Positions 1-11,169 of a stretch of 64,000 nt of DNA are shown one piece after another. This stretch comes from Gari tellinella (Eukaryota; Mollusca; Bivalvia; Cardiida; Psammobiidae), in assembly GCA_922989275.2 (NCBI GenBank), contig OV277858.1, forward strand, positions 105,758,794 to 105,822,793. Direction: 5' to 3'. The translations under genes and the position numbers were made by a program. Position 1 is the first letter of the stretch; every line of letters begins with the position of its first letter. The notes under the pieces were generated by a model, which searched no databases, was not told the DNA's origin, and saw only the letters and a program-made list of their open reading frames with translations.

Positions 1-1
1 T

Positions 2-284
2 GGGCGTGTTCGATTATCAGTTCCAGAACGATTCCATGGAATAAGTAAATCAAATTCAAACGGAATTGAAACTTGGCAAATATGGTAGTCTGGTTCCCTG
101 CTAAGTATAACTTTGTTGTCGAAGCGTTGGCAAATTGTCCCGGGAACCATGATGATACGTCACAATTCTGCTCACACCACCTACTTGAACAGAACTGATA
201 GAACAGTTCTGGAATTGAATTCCGGACCATTCGATTTCGATTCCGTCAATCCCGTCAATTCCGGACTGATAATCGAACACGTCC
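2..284. mobile_element. MITE with GGRCGTGTTCGATTATCAG inverted ends
   Basis: The first 19-23 bases recur inverted at 261-284. The interior is rich in AATTCCGGA/TTCCGGACC-type repeats. There is no coding capacity. The left flank is cut by the window edge, so a target duplication cannot be checked. Confidence 0.55.
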
Positions 285-656
285 ATTGTGTTTGAAGACC
301 CCGTGAACCACGAAACGACAAAATACTCAATTTGCACGAGAAAATTGTGAACTGTCGGGAACATTTTTTCGATACTTTTCTCGTACATTCGCTATCAAAC
401 CGCACATTAAAAAAACATGTTGTTGGACGAATATCTTGATCGAGCCGTTCAATTATACGTAATGTCGATATGACGTCGACGTCAGGCTGTTACAAACGAT
501 GCTGGAAAAAGGCGTTACTGAATTAACACGGTTCTTTTGTCTAAATTGACAATAAATACTCTTTTAATGACTTTTTGTTACTCTCACCGTCGGACGTGGT
601 CGATGAGTTACGCGCTCTACTACGATACCAGGGGTCGTGAGATCGATCCCCTGTCT

Positions 657-906
657 TACAGTGGGGAATGTGTTAATCTTTCCCGTTTAAACGCAAACGT
701 ACGCAAACGCAAAACACTAAAACGCAGAAAAGTACAAGTTTTTGACAATTCTGATAATTCATCTTTATCTTGGTGGCAAACAGTTTGGAGCCTGTTCAGA
801 CGCCGGGTTACCCGGCGTCTGATCTTGCTCCAAACTGTTTGTACTGCAAATAATAGTTTTATCGTAAACGCGTTTATTGGGAAAGAATCACGTTTTCTCC
901 ACTATA
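657..906 (+). mobile_element. MITE-A, forward, near complete
   Basis: Both TA-flanked ends are present. The subterminal part reads AAACGCAAACGTACGCAAACG, and the central hairpin (about 779-843) is intact with apex GGGTTACCC. 'Forward' here and below means the GTTTAAACGCAAACG side is at the lower coordinate. Confidence 0.9.
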
Positions 907-2297
907 CCAATTCCATCGAATAAGACTTTATAAAGACCAAAACCGAATGTTTTGATCACTGCTTTACACTGGGTATCTGAAATAACCAGCGAATAAGAGT
1001 AGGGAATCGCACCTGAGTTTTCTGTATACGCCCCTCTCTCTTTTGCGAAACCAACTTTATTTACTCACTCATATTTTTCGTTCAAATCTATATATTTTTT
1101 GTTTTGTACTAAATTAAGTAAACATACTACCATCAGAAATATGTCTTCTTGATTTCTTGAAAGTTTTAACACGATATACAGATGTTATATGATAAACACT
1201 TTACATTTGTTTAAATGGATCAAAATTCATACAGTTCAATTGTCAACGATAAATCACTATTCTAATCGAGGTCGCCAAATGCAGCTATGATCGCATAATT
1301 TAGCTTATTGAGATGGAAAAAAAATACGCGAATAAACATTAATCATGGAGTAATAGCCAAAATGAGACGACTTATGGAATTATTTTGCAAATGTAGCTCC
1401 CTTTGACCATTGGACCATAAACTAGAGCGATGGTCCATAAGTTACCATAGCACCACACCCTCTGTCGGCCATATTTTTGAGCTAACAACATTATTTAAAT
1501 GAATCATACAGACGTTCACGGATGAATCATTTGTGTACAATTATTTAATTAAAACCAGTGGTTTCAGCAATTTATTTTTATTATTTTTAACTATTTTGAT
1601 ATATTTTAGGAATCTTGTTCCATCCACTTGCAGGAATTTCTTTATCTAGAACTAGTTTAATGAAAATGATGATGACACACAACGAACGGACGACGAAGGA
1701 CACAGGGCGATGACAATAACTCACATTGTTATTTGACACTTCGTGCAAGGTGAGCTTAACACAGAAGCTCAACATGAATGGTATTTTATGCAAAAGGAAG
1801 AATTGAAAACTACTTTATATACTACATTTACGATTTTAATCGCTAATTTGCAACATTACACGTAAATACACAAGTGCAAAGAACAGGAACACCGTTCAGA
1901 TATAAAAATGGGCCGAATCGAGGATATACGATATTTGGACATTACAAATACATGTAGAGTAAACCAAGATCTGTCGGCGAATTTAAAATCCGGTTTCTGA
2001 ACTTTGTCTTCACTGAATTTGTTAAACGCACACTTAACATATGCAAACATTGAACACCCAGACCAGAGTACAGCTTAAAGGAGCATTCTGGTCAAAGTAT
2101 GCATTGTTTGTTATTATGCCATATAATCTTAGAAGAAAAACAATCATAAAAGCATGAACAAGACTAAATTGGAGATTGGGGTTGTCATGAACAGTTAAAG
2201 GGGTGAATGAGGTAATGTCTGATCATAATTTACTTCTTTTGTTCCAGTCTTCAAGAAACTCCTCTACAAACGTTCAAACACTTTCCCGATTTCCTTA
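907..2297. other. No recognised feature
   Basis: AT-rich sequence of about 1.4 kb with only short, codon-poor open frames on either strand. I see no conserved protein motif, tandem repeat or terminal repeat. Confidence 0.5.
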
Positions 2298-2545
2298 TAC
2301 AGTGGAGAAAACGTTATTTCCACCCGTTTAAACGCAAACGAAACGCAAACGCAATGCACTAAAATGTACAAAATAACAAATTGATAACCCTGACTGTTCA
2401 TTTTTATACGAGTGGTAAACAGTGTGGAGCCTGATCAGACGCCGGTTTAACCGGCGTCTGATCTGGCTCCAAACTGTTTGTAATGGAAATAATAGTTTGA
2501 GCGTTAACGCGTTTATTGGGAAAGAATAACGTTTTCTCCACTGTG
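2298..2545 (+). mobile_element. MITE-A, forward, complete
   Basis: Starts TACAGTGGAG and ends CTCCACTGTG, so the right TA has mutated. Hairpin at about 2426-2490 with apex GGTTTAACC. Lies downstream of the GST-A stop codon. Confidence 0.88.
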
Positions 2546-2849
2546 TTGATTTAAGCATGAAACAAAGTTCATATGCATCAAAAAGGTCTTGATAGAGCTT
2601 TCCGACCTATACTTTCGTCTTGCTTAAAACTGGAGACGTTGACAGTGTTTTGAAACCAATTAAGAGTTGATGAATTCTGAATGGCAAACAATTTGAAGCA
2701 TCTTCAGACGCAAAGCTAATCGGCGTCGGATCTTGTTCCAAACTGTTTGTAAAGGGCGTCCTTGTTGAAGCTCAAATACGTTGCATGGAGAAGAATTCAC
2801 TCGTCTTCACTGTATAGGGGTTTCTTGCTATTACGAAGTTCAAACAGTC

Positions 2850-5800
2850 TCAACAATCCACGTCCTCTAACAAATTAGGAGCCGGGGAATCTTTCCAGTG
2901 TGGAGGCAAAGTGGCCTGGACAGTCGATCGCTTCATTATAGTGTCATGATACCGCTTCAAGTTCTTATAGTTGGCTAACTTTGCACCCGTTCTGACAAAC
3001 AGGGCAACAAACGGGAAAAAGAATACATCCGCCATTGTAAACCTTCCGCAAGACAAATAGTCCTTCCCCTCCAAATAATCGTTCCATTTTTTCAACTCTT
3101 CTGAAACCCCCTTTGCCTTTTCTTGAAGAAGTTTTTGATCCCAGTCTTCCTTCTTTGTTCTGAACTTGTAAACCAAATATGGTTCTAAGATTTGCGATTG
3201 GATGTTAGCCGTCTCGAACATTCGTTGGAATACTTCCGCCTTACCGACTGCGTCAGTTGGAATGAGTCGGTTCTTATCGTTGCTGTATTTGTCTTCTAGG
3301 TACATACAAATAGCATTTGACTCGTTCACAACAGCATCGCCATCTTTGAAAGTTGGTAACTATAAGGAAATGATGAAACAAATATATTACATGTACAGTG
3401 GAGAAAACGTTATTCTTTCCCGTTTAAACGCAAACGAAACGCAAACGCAAATCAGTAAAATGTAAAAAATGTCAATGTTTAGATATGTTTTACGATTCAT
3501 TTTTATCTGAGTGGCAAACAGTTTGGAGCCTGATCAGACACCGGGTAACCCGGCGTCTGATCTGGCTCCAGATTGTTTGCAATGAAAATAATAGTTTCAG
3601 CGTAAACGCGTTTATTGGGAAAGAATAACGTTTTTTCCACTGTAAATGATGAAACAAATATATTACCCACATATTTTAATTTGGGCATGATTGTACAGTG
3701 GAGAAAATGTTATTGTTTCCCGTTTAAAGGCAAACGAAACGCGTTGCAATAAAATGTAGAAAAAGACAACTTGGTGACAATTCTTACAATTTAATTTTAT
3801 CTGCGAGGCAAACAGAATGACGCCTGATCAGACGCCGATTTACCCGACGTCTGATATGGTTTCTAACTGTTTGCAATGAAAAATAATAGTATTAGCGTAA
3901 AAGCGTTTTGGGGAAAGTATAACGTCTTCTCTACTGTAACGGAGTTGTGAAATAACGACATACAATAGTGTGGCATATAGTACTGCGGCACAGAATAACG
4001 ACAAATAATATAGTTGGACATACAGTATACTGGGGCAAAATAACGCCACTGAATAGTTGACGCGTGGTACTAAGGCATATGATAACAATAACAAGAATAG
4101 TGTCGTATAGAGTACTGGAGAATAGAATAATAACAAAGAAAGAAAAGGTGGGACATAGTGTACATGCACCAAGTCATATACTGCCACTGTAGAATAATTT
4201 GGCATAGAATTCTGGGGAATAAATTTAAGATTATATAGTGTGGAATATAAAACAGTAAATAAGATATCAATTCTACCCCTACCCCCTCTGATTATTGTAC
4301 ACACTGTCACTAAGGGGGTCCAGGAGCATGCTCCCCGGGAACGTTTTAATTTCTAGATGGTCTCTGGTGCATTGTGGGGCGTTTTGCACAATCAAAACAG
4401 TTACATTAATAATATAAATATATAAATATATATAAATATTCTGCAACTAATAATGACAAAATTATTGGAGGGGAAGGGGGGGAACCCTGGCCTATACGTG
4501 CATGAGTTAATTGGGTATTATTCATCATCTAGTTAGGCATTCAAAAATGCCTTTGCTTTTTGTTACCCTTACGTATGTTCATCAAATTTAATTTGATGTA
4601 GGGTAGGTTTCAGGATAACGGCCAGAAAACAATCTGTCAAAGGTATTATCCTATATTAAAAAATTTGATATGTTATTTTGAATCAAATATTTACATAGAT
4701 TTATGTAGTATTTTACCTATTTTGAATGCGAAAAAAATCCCATCAGAACGCACCATTGATCATCTGGGAATATTTTTTTCCAGGGGGTGGGAGTAAGGGG
4801 GAATGCCCCCAGGACCCCCTAGTAACAGTATGCATATGAATAGGAGGGGTAGGATTAGAGATTAATGGCTGGACGACAACCTATTACCATAGAATGATTA
4901 AATAACAAAATATTTTGAGACGATTTTTTACATAGATTTATGTTAGTATTTCACCTGTTTTCAGGCCTTCAACCGTTCCTACTTTTTCCTACTTTTCTTA
5001 CTATTTTCCAACTTTTTGATCACCTTCCTACTTGTTTCCTATTTTTCTACAAAACCTCCAACTATTCCTACTTTTTGCCTAATAAGTCTTCAAGCACCCT
5101 CAGTATGGCCCAGAATGCAGGAAATGAAGCGCTTGATTTCCAAATTTTCCAGGGGGAGTGCCCGCGAACCCTGTGTTTTGAATGCACTGATGAAAATCTT
5201 TGTATGAACATGGTGTAAAGTAATAGATTTCTGAGAATGGAGATGAAGGTATTAAAAAATTCTCCAGATTATGATTTTATCTTCTCTTTGTCTTATGAAA
5301 CTACTTTTTGTGGTGTTTCATTGGGGGTATTTACATAATTCTATCGATGTTAACTTTCTTCATAGAATGCCCTCAGATTGCACCATTTTTAATACAAGTT
5401 TAAAAAAATTTATACCCCTCCCATACCCTCCACACCTGTGACCCCCCCCCCCCCCAACACACACACACACACACACACACACACTGAAAACATTCTGGAT
5501 CCGGCCCTTGTATAACCTCTGTAAACAGTTTGGAACCATATCGGTCGCCAAGTCATTCGGCGTCTGAGCATGACCCAAACTGTTTGGCACAATGACTCAT
5601 TAAAATATTGTTTATTTTCCCTATTTTAATTACATTGCATTTGCATTTAAACGGTAAAGAACGTTTTCTCCATTGAAGTAGATGTGAGAAAACATGCAGA
5701 CGTTTCTTACACAATTAACAAGATATTATTGACTACACACTGACCTGTCCACGTTGGTTTAACTTCAGCACCTCTGCAGACTTATGTTCCTGTTTTGAAA

Positions 5801-5918
5801 ACGTCAATAGCTTGTTCGGCAGTCCGTCCCACAGCCCCTTTTCCGCCAGGACTAACATAGCCTTCCAACATGGGGCCGATCCAGAACCCCAGTACAAGAA
5901 CATATTTTTATTTGCCAT
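2850..5918 (-). CDS. GST-A: rho-class-like glutathione S-transferase, two exons
   Basis: Exon 1 is 5745-5918 (58 codons, ATG at 5918) and exon 2 is 2850-3359 (169 codons plus TGA), giving a 227-residue protein, normal for a cytosolic GST. The donor CAG|GTCAGT and acceptor TATAG|TTA are canonical and phase 0. The N-terminal half has the strand MFLYW followed by GSGSAPCW (residues 11-18), the region that normally holds the catalytic hydroxyl. It also has cis-proline LPTF (59-62) and the glutathione gamma-glutamyl motif NESNAI (70-75). The helical domain carries the N-capping box TMAD (about 166-169) and ends with PPHW and ...LLEDVDC. By resemblance to fish and amphioxus GSTs it belongs to the rho class ('GST A-like'). 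The expected role is glutathione conjugation or peroxide detoxification in the cytosol. Odd points: NQRGQ replaces the usual NPRGQ, and LPPHW the usual WPPHW. The 2.4-kb intron holds at least three MITE-A copies. The closest paralogue here is GST-D. Confidence 0.88.
3394..3644 (+). mobile_element. MITE-A, forward, in GST-A intron
   Basis: Complete copy starting 34 bp from the GST-A acceptor. A 22-bp direct repeat (AATGATGAAACAAATATATT plus AC) lies at 3369-3390 and again at 3645-3666, far longer than a TA duplication. Confidence 0.92.
3694..3938 (+). mobile_element. MITE-A, forward, diverged
   Basis: Complete ends with an eroded interior; the hairpin arm reads AATGACGCCTGATCAGACGC. Only 49 bp from the preceding copy. 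Confidence 0.85.
3950..4260. repeat. Degenerate short tandem repeats
   Basis: Variants of ATAGTGTGGCATATAGTACT and GGGGAATAGAATAA recur every 50-70 bp but are too diverged to define a clean unit. Confidence 0.35.
4310..4830. repeat. Inverted repeat with G/C-rich ends
   Basis: CTAAGGGGGTCC followed by GCATGCTCCCC on the left is mirrored by GGGGGAATGCCCCC and GGACCCCCTAG on the right, about 520 bp apart. A related fragment (GGGGGAGTGCCCGCG) follows near 5152. Probably a degenerate mobile element; no coding potential seen. Confidence 0.4.
4970..5095. repeat. Pyrimidine-rich CCTACTTTTT repeat
   Basis: Irregular repeats of TTCCTACTTTT and TTTTCCAAC on the plus strand. Low complexity only. Confidence 0.5.
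5440..5486. repeat. Poly-C and (AC)n microsatellite
   Basis: A run of about 14 C followed by about 13 AC units. The valine- and glycine-rich open frames across it on the minus strand are translation artefacts. Confidence 0.85.
5515..5677 (-). mobile_element. MITE-A, reverse, decayed, in GST-A intron
   Basis: A degenerate hairpin (AAACAGTTTGGAACC ... CCCAAACTGTTTGG, 5522-5587) and a right end TTTAAACGGTAAAGAACG..TCTCCATTG remain. It ends about 67 bp from the exon 1 donor. Confidence 0.65.
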
Positions 5919-6145
5919 TCTTGTATTTTACACAATGCTACACTTCTATAATCAATACGTCTTAATCAAATATACTCGGTGGACACTAGCAAAGACTGTG
6001 AAGCCCCACGCGCTCTACACCTTTATACTTGAGGAAGTGTCCTGATTTATGACGTGTGGATAGTTAGGACATTTCAATGAGAACGTGTATCAGAACATAA
6101 CCTATAGGTCAATGGTCAATACCCTGTGGCACCCGTTTTGTGAGT

Positions 6146-6365
6146 TACAGTGGAGACGGTTTTCTTTCCGGTTTAAACGCAAACGGAACCCAAACGCAAA
6201 GCACTTAAATGTAGAGAATACCACTTTTTGTAAAGTTTGACTATTCCTTTTAATATGAGCGGCAAACAGTTTGGAGCCTGATCAGGCTCCAAACTATTTG
6301 CAATTGAAATAATAGTTTTAGCGTTAACGCCTTAATTGATAAAGAATAGCGTCTTCTCTACTGTA
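6146..6365 (+). mobile_element. MITE-A, forward, shortened hairpin
   Basis: The hairpin has lost its tip: GGAGCCTGATCAGGCTCC is all that remains between the AAACAGTTT arms. This fits deletion between the two GATC repeats of the stem. Confidence 0.88.
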
Positions 6366-6374
6366 ACGGGTGGT

Positions 6375-6631
6375 TACAGTGGAGAAAACGTTATTCTTTC
6401 CCGTTTAAACGCAAACGAAACGCAAACGCATATCACTGAAATGTAGAAAATGTCAGTTTTTAGAAATTTCTAACACTTGATTGAAATCTGAGTTGTAAAC
6501 AGTTTGGAGCCTGATCAGACGCCGGGTTACCCGGCGTCTGATCTTGCTCCAAACTGTTTACAATGGGAATAATAGTTTTAGCGTAAACGCGTTTATTATA
6601 ATTTGGAAATAATAACATTTTCTCCACTGTA
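6375..6631 (+). mobile_element. MITE-A, forward, complete
   Basis: Starts 9 bp after the previous copy and carries a full hairpin (6499-6562). A small insertion (TATAATTTGG) sits inside the right GTTTATTGGG motif. Confidence 0.92.
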
Positions 6632-6913
6632 TGTTTGGCAATGAAATGTTAAGTGAAACGAAAGACAACATAGAGACATTACATGTAACTGTAGAACTTC
6701 TTTGGATTAAGAGACTTCTTTAGAACATGCAGATTGTTTATTAAAAAAGCCATCAGATTTGAAAAAGACGACTAAGCATTTAGCATTGTTTATCATGTAA
6801 ATTATATACTAATTAGGTTAGTATAACACTGACCTGCAATCTCTGTTATTGTTTTCATTTTCTTTATCAATTTGGGTCAGAATTTGCATCGCATTGAACC
6901 CTGGTGACGATTA

Positions 6914-7164
6914 TACAGTTGAGAAAACGTTATTCTTTCCAATTAAACGCGTTTACGCTAAAACTGCTATTTACAATTCAAATAGTTTGGAGCCAGATCA
7001 GACGCCGGGTAACCCGGCGTCTGATTAGGCTCCAAACTGTTTGCCGCCCAGATTAAAACGAACACTCAGGTTTATTAAAAAGTTATCATTTTATACGTGT
7101 TAGTGCTTTGCGTTTGCGTTTCGTTTGCGTTTAAACGGGAAAGAATAACGTTTTCTCCACGGTA
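6914..7164 (-). mobile_element. MITE-A, reverse, complete
   Basis: Starts TACAGTTGAG and ends CTCCACGGTA. The hairpin is intact; the interior lacks any open frame of note. Confidence 0.9.
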
Positions 7165-7239
7165 CGCACCATTTACAAACGGCGAACCGTAAATAATAAC
7201 TTGAACTTGTCATATGTAGTGTAGATCCAGATCAAGTGC

Positions 7240-7367
7240 CCTCTGGTCAGGGTCTGCAATGTTTACCATTTTGTAATATACAGTATCAACCCTAAATAGT
7301 AAAAAATGGAGTTGACTTTATCAAAAACTGGAAATATCCATTTGAAGCTTCAGGGGTAAATGAGAGT
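7240..7367. mobile_element. MITE-B6 fragment
   Basis: GGTCAGGGTCTGCAATGTTT is a remnant hairpin arm, followed by the AAACTGGAAATATCCATTTG and TTCAGGGGTAAATGAG segments that end intact B6 copies. The left half is missing. Confidence 0.5.
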
Positions 7368-7618
7368 TACAGTGGAGAAAACTTTATTCTTTCCCGTTTT
7401 TAAACGCAAACGAAACGCAAACGAAATCGCTAAAATGTTGGAGAATACCGTTTTTGACATTTCTAATTATTGCGTTATATTTTAGTGGCAAACAGTTTGG
7501 AGCCTGATCAGACGCCGGGTAACCCGGCGTCTGATCTGGCTCCAGATTGTTTGCAATGGAAATAATAGTTTCAGCGTAAACGCGTTTATTGGGAAAGAAT
7601 AACGTTTTCTACAATGTA
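7368..7618 (+). mobile_element. MITE-A, forward, complete
   Basis: The right end has decayed to TTCTACAATGTA. Hairpin at about 7491-7555 with the right arm changed to CCAGATTGTTTGC. Confidence 0.9.
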
Positions 7619-7839
7619 GATACATGTAGTACAAATTGTATAAAGCAGTGACTTACACTGTATGGATATTAGTTTAAACGTACATGTATTTATTTCCAGG
7701 AGTACATATGATTACATTTATAAATGCTTAACGTAAAGTAACAATACTTAAGGAAAAGGATTGAAACGAAAGAATAACTTATTGAGTTATTTGCTAAACA
7801 GTTAGTCTTGTGTTCAGCGGCTTGTATGAACATTACATG

Positions 7840-7950
7840 TATGTCGCATTGCAATAAAAGTCAAACATCACAACTTTTTGACAATTTTGAATGTTCAATT
7901 TAATCTGAATGATATAGTTTGGAGCCTGATCTGACGCTTAGTTACATGTA
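7840..7950 (+). mobile_element. MITE-A internal fragment
   Basis: GCATTGCAATAAAAGTC, TTTTTGACAATTTTGAATG and GTTTGGAGCCTGATCTGACG match the left-centre of the element. Neither terminus survives. Confidence 0.6.
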
Positions 7951-8124
7951 TTACAATGAACTTTCCCCTATATGCATGCTGGAAGATTCCAAACATTATA
8001 CATGGGTGATTTACAGACATTGCAGTGCTTGTCCATGCAGCAGATTTTTTCATTATGAGAACAGCGCATTCTGATGAGAGGCCTTCAATTACGGTGTTTC
8101 ATCAGGGTCTACACTGTTTGCTAC

Positions 8125-8474
8125 TACAGTGCTCCCAACAACGACTCCCTCCTTACAACGACCCTTGTCGCAATTTCCTTATCGATACAATGATGTCTAG
8201 CGCTTTCAATGCTGCAATATTGTCTGCTGATTTTTCTAAAAGTTACACGCACATATACATGTAACTAGAGATTTTGATAGAATAAATATAATGATCGAGA
8301 GACAAACAACTTGAATCCGGATCAGACGCCGCGTTATGCGGCGTCTGATCTGGATTCAAGCTGTTTGCAAATGTAAGCCCAGTCTTGATTTTCCCTCACT
8401 ATAATGACTCCCTCCGAACATCACACTTAATCTATGTCTCCCATTGGGTGTCGTTGTAGGGAGGGAGCGCTGTA
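8125..8474. mobile_element. MITE-C, complete
   Basis: TA-flanked element with inverted ends rich in ACAACGACTCCCTCC; the right end reads GTCGTTGTAGGGAGGGAGCG. It has a central perfect hairpin (about 8305-8368: CAAACAACTTGAATCCGG ... apex GCGTTATGC). A hairpin-arm fragment of another family (GGGTCTACACTGTTTGC) abuts its left end. Confidence 0.8.
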
Positions 8475-8501
8475 TCATCTACTTAGTTTGGACGATTGTT
8501 A

Positions 8502-8713
8502 TTAACTCACTCTCCCTGATTTTTTAATGGAAATTCCATTTTCTTATTTTTACAGAGGAGTTTTACAATATATTGTAACATGACAAACAGTGCAAAGCTT
8601 GATCAAAGGGTTCCTTTAGGAACTCTCTGATAAGAGGAGGACAAGGTTACTTTTCACACGGTTAACTATTTGAAAATGACAAGTATGCTCTTTACTAGGG
8701 TTCAATGTGTTAA
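8502..8713 (-). mobile_element. MITE-B6, TTAA-flanked
   Basis: TTAA at both ends; starts TTAACTCACTCTCCCTGA and ends TAGGGTTCAATGTGTTAA. The hairpin (GACAAACAGTG..GATCAAAGGGTTCC apex) has lost its right arm. Confidence 0.65.
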
Positions 8714-8835
8714 TGAATCAAATATTTTTTTCAAGTGCCACTCACTTGCCATCATGTCAAAACATCTCATTTTACATGTTTGATCAGATGTCCCAATACC
8801 TTTTTCATTGAATGAACCCAGATATTTTAATAAGC

Positions 8836-9070
8836 TACACCATGGAGAATATGTTTTTCTTCCACGCTTTAACTAAACGCAAACGCAAAGAGAAAAACAT
8901 GTAGAACAGGACAAAGTTTTAAAAATGTTGACGACTCATTTTAATCTGAATGTCAAGTAATTTGGAGCCTGATCAGACGCCGGTTTCAAGCTGAAAACTG
9001 CTTGCAAGGGAAATAATTGCTTTAGCAGAAACGCGTTGATTAGAAAAAAAATAAGATCTTCGTCATTGTA
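8836..9070 (+). mobile_element. MITE-A, forward, decayed
   Basis: Both ends are recognisable (TACACCATGGAGAA, CGTCATTGTA). The hairpin is reduced to GGAGCCTGATCAGACGCCGG plus a few bases of the right arm. Confidence 0.75.
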
Positions 9071-9225
9071 CTAGTTTCTGACACTCGACACCCCACAGTG
9101 TTTGTATTGTTTACATAGGCAACTGTTTGCTTTAGAGTGTCCCAATTTCCCTCAAAGTGTGGGTAAGGTCAGCTATAGTTATCAACGAAGGCATGCACAG
9201 TGTATCGTCGATAACTAGAACAAGC

Positions 9226-9482
9226 TTAACTCATTACTCCTGAAACTTTAAATGCACACTTCCATTTTACATTTAAATCTAGTCCATTTTTTAATAATAA
9301 TGGTGTTTTTATCAATAGTTTACAAAATGACAAACAGTGTAGATCCTGATCAGAGGGCTCCTTCTTAAGGAAATCTCTGATCAGGATCTACACTGTTTGC
9401 ACAGGACAGGTGTACTCTTGATACATGTAGGTATATGATTTTTTATGACGAGTATTCTCGTCGCTATTGTTCAATATGTTAC
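9226..9482 (-). mobile_element. MITE-B6 with perfect hairpin
   Basis: The left end is TTAACTCATTACTCCTGAAA. The hairpin at about 9333-9400 uses arms GACAAACAGTGTAGATCC and GGATCTACACTGTTTGC around AGAGGGCTCC. The right end is CTATTGTTCAATATGTTA. Confidence 0.7.
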
Positions 9483-9502
9483 AGACATTTCTTGACCCGA
9501 TT

Positions 9503-9552
9503 TGGCACTAGAAATTGTAGTTTTAGCGTAAATTGTTTATTGAGTAGTCTTT
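9503..9552 (+). mobile_element. MITE-A right-end fragment
   Basis: TAGTTTTAGCGTAAATTGTT continues to a decayed TTTCTCAACTATA end. Confidence 0.6.
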
Positions 9553-9593
9553 CTCAACTATACACATATATAATATCTAAAGCATTCAAAGAA

Positions 9594-9750
9594 ACCCGGT
9601 GTCTGGTCAGGCTCAAAGCTGTTTGCCACTCACATTAAAACAGTTACATGTAGTCAGAATTATCAATAACTTGTCATTTTCTACATTAAAATTTTTCTTG
9701 CAATGCGTTTGAGCATCGTTGCGTTCACAACTCTTCTCCACTACATACAG
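9594..9750 (-). mobile_element. MITE-A, reverse, right half
   Basis: Begins at the hairpin apex (CCCGGTGTCTGGTCAGGCTC) and runs through CATTTTCTACATT and AATGCGTTTG to TCTTCTCCACTACA. Confidence 0.65.
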
Positions 9751-9938
9751 TGCCGGTAACAGTGGTGTGGCATATTTTTTTAAACCTATTGATACTTATC
9801 ATCCACAAAGTAGACATTAGCAAACAGTATAGACCCAGATCAGACGCCGAAAATTGCGTCGTCCAAACAGGGTCTTGACACTTTGCGATTTCATATCAAA
9901 CGATCTGCTGTAGGGCTACATATACATGTACATGTATA

Positions 9939-10189
9939 TACACTGGAGAATACGTTATTCTTTCCCGTTTAAACGCAAACGAAACGCAAACGCATTGCAC
10001 TAAAAGGTAGAAAATGTCATGTTTTAGATATTTCTTACAATTCATTTTGATCTGAGTGGCAAACAGTTTGGAGCCTGATCAGACGCCGGGTTACCCGGCG
10101 TCTGATCTGGCTCCAAACTGTTTGCAATGGAAATAAACGTTTTACCGCAAACGCGTTTATTGGGAAAGAATAACGTTTTCTCCACTGTA
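9939..10189 (+). mobile_element. MITE-A, forward, type copy
   Basis: Close to consensus. The hairpin at 10060-10124 has 31-base arms and a 3-base apex, with a single T-T mismatch at the 17th base of the arm. Confidence 0.94.
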
Positions 10190-10209
10190 TAAACACTACA
10201 GTGCCACTA

Positions 10210-10468
10210 TACAGTGGTCAAGACGTTATTCTTTCCCATTTTAACGCAAATGAAACCCAAACTGATTGCAACAAAAAGTAGAAAATGACGCCCTTGACAA
10301 TTCTGAATGTTCATTTTAAGCTGAATGGCAAACAGTTTGAATCCTGATCAGACACAGCGTTACCCGGCATCTGATCTGACGTCAAACTGTTTGCAATGGA
10401 CAAAATAGTGTAAGCGTACATTTTTGTAAACGCGTTTATTGGGAAGGAATAGAGTCTTCTCCACAGTA
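10210..10468 (+). mobile_element. MITE-A, forward, diverged
   Basis: Follows the previous copy after 20 bp. The hairpin right arm reads CTGATCTGACGTCAAACTGT. Ends TCTTCTCCACAGTA. Confidence 0.85.
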
Positions 10469-10758
10469 ATGACAGGTTATCATAAAGGTTGAGGTTTAAT
10501 TTATAATATAACTGGTAAACGGTTGGCAGCATCAAATGTCAACGTTTGAATTTCTAGCTACAAACGACATATTTTCTGAATCTGACTCGTCGTAAAAGGT
10601 TTTAGAGCCTGATCCGACGATGGGTTTCCAATGGACATTCAGTCGAGAACACAAATCCTTGTTCCATTATTTATATAAACGATTGTTGAAGGATTATCGT
10701 ATACCCAATTATTTGGCACGATCGACCTACATTTGTAGCAGATCAGACACACGCCATT

Positions 10759-10997
10759 TACAGCAAAAATGTTATTTTTTTCCTGTCTGAACGCATTTTT
10801 TATGCATTCCAATAAAGTGTAGAAAAGTGTCAATAGCTTGACAATTCTAAATATTCATTTTAATCTGAATAGCAAACAGTTTGGAGCCTGATCAGACACC
10901 GAGTTACCCGGCGTCAGATCTGGCTCAAATCTGTTTGCAAAGGATTTTCTTATCATAAACGCGCTAAATGGGAAATAATGACGTTTTCTCCACTGTA
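10759..10997 (+). mobile_element. MITE-A, forward, diverged left end
   Basis: The left end is eroded to TACAGCAAAAATGTTATT. The centre is well preserved (GGAGCCTGATCAGACACCGA), and the right end is CTCCACTGTA. Confidence 0.8.
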
Positions 10998-11169
10998 GCT
11001 GAGGAAATACAATTGATTCTCTAGGCCACACGGTACATTTGTAAGACACAACAGAGGTGAGGTGAATGGTTGAAATATACAATAGAGACAATTTATTGAA
11101 ATCCTGATCTGCAAAATACACAGAAGGGTAGCATAGTTCTCTTAACACTTTACTCCATGAATACTCCAT

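Noticed and set aside
101..388. 95-codon minus frame at the window start
   Set aside because: It lies across the inverted repeats of the first MITE and repeats IDGIDGIE-type residues that come from those repeats.
5360..5592. Two minus-strand frames with VCVCVCVCV and GGGG stretches
   Set aside because: They cross the (AC)n and poly-C microsatellite and a decayed MITE-A.
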